A DNA stretch of 64,000 nt from ASV31 sp965229765 (GTDB lineage: Bacteria > Pseudomonadota > Alphaproteobacteria > Rhodobacterales > Rhodobacteraceae). Shown here piece by piece: positions 53,350 to 64,000 of this stretch (the first letter of the stretch is position 1; every line of letters starts with the position of its first letter). Where the stretch lies: contig CBDDJT010000001.1 of NCBI GenBank assembly GCA_965229765.1, positions 124,001-188,000 on the forward strand, written 5' to 3'. The position numbers and the translations under genes are program-made. The notes below the pieces were generated by a model that was not told where the DNA came from, ran no database searches, and worked only from the letters and a program-made list of their open reading frames with translations.

Positions 53350-54855
53350 CTACGCAGTGGGCTTCGTCACGAGGGCCTTGAGTTCAACCTTGAGCGTCTT
53401 GCCAAGGGCGCTCTTCGGCAGCTCACGCAGTATCCGGTATTCGCGTGGGACCTTGTATCCGCCAAGCCGCGCGCGGCAGTGGGCGTCGAGGGCCTCGGGC
53501 TGCGGCACCGCCGAGGCGCGAGGCACCACCACCGCCACGACCCGCTCTCCCCAATGAGCGTCGGGGATGCCGATCACCGCGGCCTCGGCGATGTCGGGGT
53601 GGTCCAGAAGCACTGTCTCGACCTCGGTGGAATAGACGTTCTCGCCCCCGGTGATGACGACGTCCTTCACACGGTCGAGGAGGTGCAGGAAGCCGTGCGA
53701 GTCGATCCGGGCCACTTCGCCGGTGCGGAACCAGCCGTCGCGGAAGGCGGCGGCCGTGTCCTCGGGCCGGTCGAGGTAGCCGTCGAAGACATTGGGGCCG
53801 CGCACCGCAAGTTCGCCCGCGCCGTCTGGCCCATCGGCGTCAAGCAGGCGCACCTCGACCCCCGCCAAAGGCCTACCCGACGACCGCAGCGGGTCCTCCG
53901 CCCCAAGCGCTCGGGCTTGCGGCAGGTGCAGGAAGCTGAGGATCGGCGCGGTCTCGGTCATGCCGTAGCCCTGCACCATATTCGTGTGCGGCATCTGCAC
54001 CTCGGCCGCCGTCAAAAGCTCCAGCGGAACCGGCGCTCCACCGCAGATGAAGATGCGCAGCCGTTCGAGCGCGCGCCCCCGGGCAAGCCCCTGCGCCACG
54101 ATCCCTTTCAGCAGGACGGGCGGGGCCATCGTCAGCGTCGCACCGCGGGTCTCGAGCGCCTCGACCACGGCCTCGGGCGAGGGCTGGGCAACGAAGCTGT
54201 GCGCGCCGCCGGCAAGCGTGGTGGCGGTCGCCAGCAGATCGGCAGAGTGGAACATGGGCGCGACGTGCAGGTACAGGTCGCCCGGCGCGGCGCCAAGCGC
54301 GGTCGCGAACTGAAAGCCGTTGGCGACCACGTTGCGGTGGGTCAGCGGCACGCCCTTGCCTTCGCCGGTGGTCCCGCCGGTGAACAGCAGGATCGCCTCG
54401 TCCGCTTCGGACACCCGCGCCGGATCCATCGCGGCGGCGGCGGCGGCGAGGGCCGCGCTCTCCTCGCCCAATGCGACGCACCGTCCATTCCATCCGCCGG
54501 CGGCCAGCGCCTCTGCCACAGCGGCCAAGGCCGGCGCTGCGAAGAGAACGCGCGCACCGCTCTTCTTCAGGATCGCGGCAAGCTCGGGCAGGGCAAGGCG
54601 GAAATTCAGTGGCACGGGGACCCGGCCCGACCAGTACCCGGCATGGATGAGCGTCGCCTGCGCCACCGAGTTGGGCGAAAGGATCGCGAAGTGGTTCCCA
54701 ATGCCAAGCCCCAGCGCCGCAAGCGCGCCCGCCATCCGCGCCACGGCGGCGACATGGGTCGCCCAGTCCTCGCGCCGCCCGTCCTCTTCCAGCATCGCGG
54801 TGGCGCCCGGAAAATGACGCGCCGCCCGCTCCAGCGCCACCGACATCGGGAACAT
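53350..54855 (-). CDS. AMP-binding acyl-CoA synthetase/CoA ligase
   Basis: 501 residues of the adenylate-forming family. The P-loop-like LLFTGGTTGEGKGVPLTH, the A5 motif YGMTETAPIL, the A7/A8 region FRTGEVARIDSHGFLHLLDR and the catalytic lysine in LPKSALGKTLK are all present. It should activate a fatty or aromatic acid as a CoA thioester. I use the ATG at 54855, since the upstream gene ends at 54860; the extended frame is its shadow. It is the last gene of a four-gene operon with two Fe-S proteins, so its acid may be the product or substrate of their reaction. Confidence 0.88.
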   Translation of the reverse strand: MFPMSVALERAARHFPGATAMLEEDGRREDWATHVAAVARMAGALAALGLGIGNHFAILSPNSVAQATLIHAGYWSGRVPVPLNFRLALPELAAILKKSGARVLFAAPALAAVAEALAAGGWNGRCVALGEESAALAAAAAAMDPARVSEADEAILLFTGGTTGEGKGVPLTHRNVVANGFQFATALGAAPGDLYLHVAPMFHSADLLATATTLAGGAHSFVAQPSPEAVVEALETRGATLTMAPPVLLKGIVAQGLARGRALERLRIFICGGAPVPLELLTAAEVQMPHTNMVQGYGMTETAPILSFLHLPQARALGAEDPLRSSGRPLAGVEVRLLDADGPDGAGELAVRGPNVFDGYLDRPEDTAAAFRDGWFRTGEVARIDSHGFLHLLDRVKDVVITGGENVYSTEVETVLLDHPDIAEAAVIGIPDAHWGERVVAVVVPRASAVPQPEALDAHCRARLGGYKVPREYRILRELPKSALGKTLKVELKALVTKPTA

Positions 54856-54859
54856 GGGC

Positions 54860-55183
54860 TCAGTCCCGGTCCCGTTTCGGGGCGTATTTCTTGGTGACAG
54901 AGGACAGGCCCCGTGCCGCGTACTCGCGGCAGGCGCGTGCCTTGAACTCCAGCGCCTTCTGCCATTCGTCGAGCCCGTAGTATTCGCGCTCAGCCACGCA
55001 GCGCACCTCGCGCGCGGTGAAGACGTCGATCCCAAGTTTCTCGGCGATCTGTTCGTCCGACAGGCCTGGCCTGCGCTTCTCGGGTGGAAGGTGCTCGGGA
55101 TAGTTGATCTGGATCGACTGGGACAGGGCGATGACCTGGTCTCGATACTTTCGGTAGGTCTCGGGATCGATGAAATAGCTCAT
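54860..55183 (-). CDS. Small conserved-looking protein of unknown function
   Basis: 107 residues, highly charged, with no secretion signal. MSYFIDPETYRKYRDQVIAL begins the protein; GLSDEQIAEKLGIDVFTARE looks like a helix-turn-helix but could be a protein-contact helix. Two cysteines (in VRCVAE and ARACRE) might contact an Fe-S partner. GAGGACC precedes the ATG. It lies between the Fe-S genes and the ligase gene with gaps of 8 and 4 bases, so it is almost certainly part of the same machinery. I do not recognise the family. Confidence 0.75.
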   Translation of the reverse strand: MSYFIDPETYRKYRDQVIALSQSIQINYPEHLPPEKRRPGLSDEQIAEKLGIDVFTAREVRCVAEREYYGLDEWQKALEFKARACREYAARGLSSVTKKYAPKRDRD

Positions 55184-55191
55184 GGCGGTCC

Positions 55192-56061
55192 TCAGCGCAG
55201 GTCGCGGGTACGCGCATCGACGGGGCAGACGCGGATGCATTCGAAGCACTGGCCCTGGCTGATGTTGGCGTAGGTCATCGACCAGAGCGTGCGGGTGAAA
55301 AGGCCCGAGTTCAGCATCATCCGCCGCCTGTCCTTGTCCGGTTCGTCCAGCGCATCGGCCAGCACCTTCTGAAAGGACGGGATCCAGTGGTTGTAGACCC
55401 GCGCGGTGCAGCGCCCGGCGTCATAAGACCGTTCCGCCAAACGTCCGCCCTCGATCCGGCCCGACAGGCAGCCGCCTTCGGCCGCATCGCAGATCTTGGT
55501 GCAGGGTGTTCGGCCCGTATCCTCGTACATCGCCACGCATTCCGGCGCGGGGCAGGCGGGCGTCTCGAGCGGCCTGTCGTGGGGCAGCGGCAGCGTCGTC
55601 AGGAGCGCGCCGAAATAGGTGAAGCCGTGTTCGGGATGCAGGATCGGCCCGGCGAGGCTCGGGGTGCCGCAACCCGCAAGCTCGGCGGCGAGCGACAGGC
55701 TGAGGAAGGGCTGCTGCCCCTCGTCCACCCCGGGCGGCACGGTCAGGGCATAGTAGCCAAGCTCGCGCTCGATCAGGTGCGCGATCTTCATGGCCAGCGC
55801 TGTGACCCGGTCGTTGGTCGAGGACAGTTCCATGTGCTGGAAGTTCGGGCTGACCCAGTCGCCGGCACGGGGCTTGGCGCCGCCCAGAACGATGACCGAG
55901 CGCACGCCGGGGAGAAGGTCCTCCGGCCGGTGGCCTTCGGGCGCGGCGGAAAACCCGGCAGGATCCGCGACGCCGAAGACGACCGCGCCGCCCTTGCGCG
56001 CGGTGTCTTCGATCAGTTTCCGCGTGGCCTCGGCCGAGACGGCGGGGCTCTGGTCCGTCAT
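55192..56061 (-). CDS. Cysteine-rich Fe-S protein B, QueG/reductive-dehalogenase-like fold
   Basis: 289 residues. Nine cysteines are shared in position with the adjacent paralog: C170-x4-C175, C187-x3-C191, C198, C218, and C272-x2-C275-x3-C279 followed by Pro. The spacing fits one or two [4Fe-4S] clusters. The N-terminal part (LLPGVRSVIVLG, GYYALTVPPG) resembles the cobalamin-binding region of epoxyqueuosine reductase and reductive dehalogenases, but whether a corrinoid binds cannot be told. The ATG overlaps the stop of the paralog. No queuosine genes are nearby, so a tRNA role is unlikely. Function unknown. Confidence 0.8.
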   Translation of the reverse strand: MTDQSPAVSAEATRKLIEDTARKGGAVVFGVADPAGFSAAPEGHRPEDLLPGVRSVIVLGGAKPRAGDWVSPNFQHMELSSTNDRVTALAMKIAHLIERELGYYALTVPPGVDEGQQPFLSLSLAAELAGCGTPSLAGPILHPEHGFTYFGALLTTLPLPHDRPLETPACPAPECVAMYEDTGRTPCTKICDAAEGGCLSGRIEGGRLAERSYDAGRCTARVYNHWIPSFQKVLADALDEPDKDRRRMMLNSGLFTRTLWSMTYANISQGQCFECIRVCPVDARTRDLR

Positions 56062-56939
56062 TTCAGCTTCCTTTCCTGACGGCCCACCGGGCAGACGCGC
56101 ATGCACTCGAAGCATTGCGCCACGCTTTCCTTGTAAAAGGCGACGCCTGCGCAGGCGCGCGAGAAGAAGTCGGAGTGTACCTTGGCGCGGCGCGTGCCGG
56201 GGTCGTCCTCGGCGGCGAGGTCGGCCAGCACCTTCTGGAAGGCCACGGGCCCGAAGTTCATCGCCCGCGACACACAGCGCTCGCGGTCGTAATAGACTTC
56301 CTCGATCCGGCCATCCTCGCCGATCGACCCGTCGAGGCAACCGCCATCGTCGGCGGGGCAAGCGGCCATGCAGGGCGTCTTGCCGATGTGCCTGTAGGTG
56401 GCAACGCACATGGGCGCGGGGCAAACGTCCTGTTCGAGCATCGGGTCGGCGCGCAGCTCCAGCGTCGTGATGCAAGCTGAATAGTACAGAAGCCCGAACC
56501 GCGGGTTCAGGACGATGTTCGCCGCGAAGGAACGCGTCCCGAGGCCAGACAGCACGGCCGCCAGCATGTAGCTGAAGGGCGGCTGGTGCCCGGCGACCGA
56601 CAGCCCGGGCGCCTGGATCGCCATGTGGCCCGTTTCCGTCTCGACCCAGCCGGTTAGCGCGGCGATGGCGCGGTCGTTGGCGAAGTCGAGGCCAAGAACC
56701 TCCATCACGCGGGGGTTGGGACTGCGCCACGCGCCGGCGGTGGGGCCGCGCGCGCCGACGACGATCACGGATTTCGCGTCTGGAAGCAGGTCATACGGGC
56801 GGTAACCCTCTGGCACGTAGTCATCCCAGCGGTCGGTCGGGGCGATGCCCACCACGTCGGCGCCATAGCCCAAGGCGGCCTCCTTGACCCTTTGGCCGAG
56901 CAGGACAGCCTCTCCGTCCGACTGATGGGCTCCGTCCAT
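56058..56939 (-). CDS. Cysteine-rich Fe-S protein A, paralog of the next gene
   Basis: 293 residues. Cysteines at C173, C178, C190, C194, C201, C222 and C276-x2-C279-x3-C283 (CFECMRVCPVG) repeat the pattern of its neighbour, so the pair arose by duplication and may form a heterodimer. The N-terminal half has YDLLPDAKSVIVVGARG. The ATG at 56939 with GGGGAG nine bases upstream is preferred over a TTG at 56987. It is first in the operon and diverges from the PaaX gene. An Fe-S redox step on a CoA-activated or free acid is plausible but not shown. Confidence 0.8.
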   Translation of the reverse strand: MDGAHQSDGEAVLLGQRVKEAALGYGADVVGIAPTDRWDDYVPEGYRPYDLLPDAKSVIVVGARGPTAGAWRSPNPRVMEVLGLDFANDRAIAALTGWVETETGHMAIQAPGLSVAGHQPPFSYMLAAVLSGLGTRSFAANIVLNPRFGLLYYSACITTLELRADPMLEQDVCPAPMCVATYRHIGKTPCMAACPADDGGCLDGSIGEDGRIEEVYYDRERCVSRAMNFGPVAFQKVLADLAAEDDPGTRRAKVHSDFFSRACAGVAFYKESVAQCFECMRVCPVGRQERKLK

Positions 56940-57004
56940 CGGGCCGCTCCCCTTCGGAAACCGATCGCAAGAATAGTGTTGCTTCAAGCCCTGCGTGAGT
57001 CAAC

Positions 57005-57025
57005 ATGATTGCTGTAGTATGATTG
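57005..57025. promoter_or_regulatory. Direct repeat ATGATTG between the Fe-S operon and PaaX gene
   Basis: ATGATTG occurs at 57005-57011 and 57019-57025, 14 bp apart, in the 130-base divergent intergenic region. It is a candidate PaaX-family site, but its spacing differs from an integral number of helical turns and the call is tentative. Confidence 0.35.
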
Positions 57026-57069
57026 TGCCCTGCCGGAGACACGCCTCTCCCTGTGACCTTGGAGCAAAG

Positions 57070-57960
57070 ATGCCGAGCGGTCTCGAAAATCGAACCCTTG
57101 AGCGCGCGCTGAGCTTCTCCGGCTCGCCAAGTGCGAAGGCGCTGATCATGACCTTCTGGGGCGACATGCTGCTGCCGTTCGGCGGGCGGATCTGGCTTGG
57201 CAGCCTCGTAAACGCGATGGAACCACTCGGGTTCGATGAACGGGCCGTGCGAACCTCGGTCCATCGCCTGACGTCCGACGGATGGCTGAGAGCAACGACA
57301 CTGGGACGCCGCCGAGAGCTTTCCATGCCGCCGCCACGGCTGGCAGAACTTCGCGCGGTGCAGCGACGGATGTACCGGCGCACGCCACTGCAATGGGACG
57401 GCATCTGGCACATCGTGGTGATGCAGCCCGCGACCCCGGCCCGGCGCGAGGCGCTGCGCCGGGAACTGCACTGGCAGGGCTACGCCACTCTGGCGCCGAA
57501 CACCATGATCCACCCGCGCCAACCGTGGGAAGAACTTCTTGAACGGCTGGAGGCTCGCGGGCTTCGCGACGAAATCGGCCACGCGTTTGCAGCCCGCCAA
57601 CTGTCAGTTACTTCGTCGCCTGCCGAGCTTTGGCCACTGGACCGACTCGCTGCGTCCTGGACGCATCTTGGGGAGTTGGCCCATATCGGGGACAGCAGAA
57701 ACCTGTCGGATGCAGAGGGCTTCGTCCGCCGTCTCCTGATCACGCACGCGCTCCGGATTTCGGTTCTTCGAGACCCTGCCCTGCCGACGGAACAGCTCCG
57801 CCCCGACTGGCCCGAACACCGTGCACGGACGGCCATTTCCTCCGCCTACGCAAGGCTTTCCGACTCCGCGCAGGCCTTCGTCGCACGCGTCATCCAACTC
57901 GCGGACGGCTCACGACCAAGGTTGGACTCGCGGGAAGCGGACTGGCGCTTTAGCCTCTGA
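57070..57960 (+). CDS. PaaX-family transcriptional regulator
   Basis: 296 residues. The N-terminal winged helix (LIMTFWGDMLLPFGGRIWLG, FDERAVRTSVHRLTSDGWLR) and the C-terminal PaaX domain (WDGIWHIVVMQPATPARREA, LAPNTMIHPRQPWEELLERL) are clear. Relatives repress phenylacetate genes and respond to aryl-CoA thioesters, so a CoA ester made by the ligase of the divergent operon could be the inducer here. The ATG at 57070 has GGAG six bases upstream; the frame opens earlier. Confidence 0.9.
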   Translation: MPSGLENRTLERALSFSGSPSAKALIMTFWGDMLLPFGGRIWLGSLVNAMEPLGFDERAVRTSVHRLTSDGWLRATTLGRRRELSMPPPRLAELRAVQRRMYRRTPLQWDGIWHIVVMQPATPARREALRRELHWQGYATLAPNTMIHPRQPWEELLERLEARGLRDEIGHAFAARQLSVTSSPAELWPLDRLAASWTHLGELAHIGDSRNLSDAEGFVRRLLITHALRISVLRDPALPTEQLRPDWPEHRARTAISSAYARLSDSAQAFVARVIQLADGSRPRLDSREADWRFSL

Positions 57961-58158
57961 CCGGTGACAAGGTGTTAGAAGTAAGCAAGATCGTGCAAGC
58001 GACACCATATGTTTCGCCGCCGTGTACTCGTCGATCGCCTTCTTCAGTGCCGAACCGAGTTCGTTTGGCAGAGCACACGATCCGGGATATCTGGATTTTC
58101 GCCGCAATATGAAGGACTTCGGTCCTTCTTGCTTCCTATGTGCTTCCACGGCGGATCC

Positions 58159-58198
58159 AAATGCAAACGCCGCCCTGAAGGGCGGCGCTTAAGCATTT
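58159..58198 (-). terminator. rRNA operon terminator
   Basis: An 8-bp GC stem (CGCCGCCC/GGGCGGCG with a TGAA loop on the plus strand) is enclosed by a second stem AAATGC/GCATTT. On the minus strand the hairpin is followed by TTTGCATTT. It lies 18 bases beyond the tRNA-fMet 3' end and should end the operon. Confidence 0.8.
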
Positions 58199-58215
58199 GA
58201 TAACGCGTGGCAATC

Positions 58216-58292
<77 letters not shown>

Positions 58293-58351
58293 CCAAATCG
58301 TTGTGACGACACATCGTTACAGAGAGAATATTCGAGCAGGTTCCTCACTAG

Positions 58352-58467
58352 GTTTGGCGGTGACCTACTCTCCCACGTCTTAAGACGCAGTACCATCGGC
58401 GCAACGGCACTTAACGACCGGGTTCGGGATGGAGCCGGGTGTTTTGCTCGTGCTATGACCACCAAAC
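58352..58467 (-). rRNA. 5S ribosomal RNA
   Basis: About 116 bases. The 5' GGTTTGGTGG pairs with the 3' end, and CCCGAACCCGG plus GATGGTACTG are conserved 5S landmarks. Ends are estimated from terminal pairing. Confidence 0.95.
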
Positions 58468-58547
58468 CGAGAGAAGAACCTGTCCAAGTCAGTACACTAT
58501 CAGTGTGCTTTCGATCCTCCAGGCTGTGCCTGGCTGTTTCTGGATCA

Positions 58548-61361
<2,814 letters not shown>

Positions 61362-61373
<12 letters not shown>

Positions 61374-61389
61374 CCAGGAAAAGCCAGGC
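61362..61389 (-). other. 23S processing stem, 5' strand
   Basis: The 28 bases here pair with 58528-58554 flanking the 23S 3' end. The inner 14 bp (GGATCAAATCAAGC with GCTTGATTTGATCC) are perfect, and an outer GCCAGGC continues after a small interruption. This is the expected RNase III substrate. Confidence 0.7.
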
Positions 61390-61599
61390 TCTTCCAGGAT
61401 CAAAAGCATCACTTTCCCGCCCAGCTTGCGCTGGACATTTTGGTTAGTGTACTTGACTTGGCGTTTCATGCTGCGCGGTCGAACCGCAGACGCATCCGCA
61501 CTTGGATGCATCGACATGAAACGTTGATTCTCTCTAAACGATGTCAAACTTCGTCCGGATTGGACGGCGGAACGCGTGTGCGCTCGGCGATCAAATCCG

Positions 61600-61675
61600 T
61601 GGTGGAGCCTACCGGGATCGAACCGGTGACCTCCTGAATGCAAATCAGGCGCTCTCCCAGCTGAGCTAAGGCCCC
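61600..61675 (-). tRNA. tRNA-Ala(TGC)
   Basis: 76 bases starting GGGGCCTTAGCTCAGC, anticodon TGC in TTTGCAT, T arm GGTTCGATCCC and encoded CCA. It sits in the 16S-23S spacer after tRNA-Ile. Confidence 0.97.
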
Positions 61676-61709
61676 TACCTTCGGGCCACGAAAGGTGCCC
61701 GTGGGATGA

Positions 61710-61786
<77 letters not shown>

Positions 61787-61916
61787 AGACAGACCGGTAG
61801 GCCTGTGATTTTGGACTGAAGAGATATGAGGACGGTCTGGTCCGTATGATGTGCTCGGCAAAGGAACCGAGCGTGCTAAGTGTTCCACGAATGATGCGAA
61901 CATCACTGCCAGGAAC

Positions 61917-63390
<1,474 letters not shown>

Positions 63391-63438
63391 AAACGCCGTT
63401 ACCAGCGTGTCCTTGACGTTCGAACCTCTGCACATCGT

Positions 63439-63458
63439 CACCCGCTGCAAAGCGGGTG
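63439..63458 (-). other. Leader hairpin upstream of 16S
   Basis: CACCCGC (63439-63445) and GCGGGTG (63452-63458) form a 7-bp stem with a 6-base loop in the pre-16S leader. Probably part of leader folding or processing. Confidence 0.45.
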
Positions 63459-63612
63459 TCTTTCTGTCTGATGCACATCGTTCCAAAGGAACGAAGTCCG
63501 TCAAACAGTGAAGCTGACACTCTCATCATCGCCCGAAGGCTAGAGAGCCGATATGCAGGACTTGATCCATCGAATGAACCAAACCGCCCACATATCTCTT
63601 CAGAAACCAGCA

Positions 63613-63625
63613 ATTTCAAAGAGCA
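63613..63625 (-). promoter_or_regulatory. boxA-like antitermination element
   Basis: TGCTCTTTGAAAT on the minus strand agrees with the rRNA boxA consensus TGCTCTTTAACA at its first eight bases. It lies in the leader between the promoter and 16S, as expected for Nus-factor antitermination. Confidence 0.65.
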
Positions 63626-63761
63626 AGAGACAAAAACTTGACTGGAGCGCCTTTTTATCTGGCGCCGCCCGCCTTATCCTCATCTCTGTTGTTGTCCGCC
63701 TCCCGCACCGTTTGGCCCGTTGTGGCGTCCCGTTAGCGCCTCAGCGCCGCCGGTGAAGGGG

Positions 63762-63790
63762 TATTTACGGATCGGCGCCGGGGGCCGCAA
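63762..63790 (-). promoter_or_regulatory. rRNA operon promoter
   Basis: On the minus strand TTGCGG (63785-63790) and TAAATA (63762-63767) are separated by 17 bases. A-rich tracts (CGAAAAAAG) just upstream could act as an UP element. Strength and position fit a housekeeping-sigma rRNA promoter; further upstream promoters were not recognised. Confidence 0.72.
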
Positions 63791-64000
63791 GGTCTTTTTT
63801 CGAGAAAGATGACATTTTTTTCACGGACCCGGATTCTGCTTCAAAATCTAGCGGTTGGCGCAATCTAAGCCACAAGCAGGGGGCTTCCGGCGAACGATAC
63901 TTGCGCACAGCACCGCCCCTAACCCTTTGGAATCACACTTATCCACAGAGTCGGATCCCCGATAGGCGCGAATTTTGCCCGAGTCCTGCGAGACTCGGCC
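63791..64000. other. Region upstream of the rRNA promoter with one DnaA-box sequence
   Basis: No gene is seen. TTATCCACA at 63939-63947 is an exact match to the DnaA-box consensus on the plus strand. A single box may be chance or may link rRNA expression to DnaA; it is not an origin by itself. Confidence 0.4.

Noticed and set aside
53479..54897. 472-codon plus-strand frame opposite the CoA ligase
   Set aside because: It is antisense to an intact adenylate-forming enzyme; its Arg/Gly/His-rich composition is typical of a shadow frame.

Overview
The window comes from a high-GC alphaproteobacterium, most likely a member of the Rhodobacteraceae/Roseobacter group. The evidence is the rRNA operon order (16S, tRNA-Ile(GAT), tRNA-Ala(TGC), 23S, 5S, tRNA-fMet), the tRNA sequences, the dense TRAP, TTT and ABC importer content, and the rhizobial/roseobacter style rhamnose locus. 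No 16S search was possible, so the genus is left open.

Layout. 1-1716: IS debris: the start of an IS110-family (IS1111-like) transposase running off the left edge, a broken IS66 TnpA and a stop-riddled reading frame. 1930-12623: a complete L-rhamnose locus. The minus-strand operon rhaR-S-T-P-Q-M-K (regulator, ABC importer, mutarotase, kinase) diverges from rhaD-rhaA. 12843-18528: a tartrate-dehydrogenase-like gene divergent from a LysR regulator, followed by a TAXI-type TRAP transporter. 19009-23587: a secreted metallo-beta-lactamase-fold protein downstream of a four-gene ABC operon with a His-rich DUF2796 (ZrgA-like) protein and a DUF3299 protein, probably for metal handling. 24520-30301: a GntR regulator convergent to a TRAP transporter operon that also encodes a SnoaL-like protein and a Rieske oxygenase. 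30546-31215: a frameshifted relic of a large serine recombinase. 31701-42298: a GntR regulator and a long plus-strand catabolic run (FAH-family hydrolase, extradiol-type VOC protein, FMN reductase, alpha/beta hydrolase, Ldh-type dehydrogenase, TctBAC importer, YciI, aldehyde dehydrogenase, NIPSNAP) ending in a CaiB pseudogene and an IS91-type relic. 42964-51242: a class I cytochrome P450 system (P450, ferredoxin, ferredoxin reductase, MarR), a third TRAP transporter and a hydroxybenzoate/phenol-type flavin monooxygenase. 51462-53105: an intact large serine recombinase whose last codons lie in a copy of the 3' part of tRNA-fMet. 53350-57960: a compact cluster with an acyl-CoA synthetase, a 107-residue protein of unknown function, two paralogous cysteine-rich Fe-S proteins and a divergent PaaX regulator. 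58159-63790: the complete rRNA operon on the minus strand, with its terminator and promoter.

How the parts fit. The window is a series of uptake-plus-catabolism cassettes, each with its own regulator. Import is by ABC (rhamnose), TRAP (three sets) and TTT (one set). Rhamnose breakdown is fully accounted for down to dihydroxyacetone phosphate and an oxidised lactaldehyde product. The 31.7-51.2 kb stretch looks built for one or more oxygenated cyclic or aromatic compounds, but the substrates cannot be read from sequence. Recombinase relics, IS fragments and the 45-bp tRNA-fMet repeat show that this flank of the rRNA operon has taken in mobile DNA repeatedly.

The most promising little-described items are the twin Fe-S protein/CoA ligase/PaaX cluster between two 45-bp tRNA-fMet repeats, the three-site palindrome set beside the second GntR gene, the 10-bp phased repeats in the rhamnose promoter region, and the strong hairpin found just after every solute-binding-protein gene.
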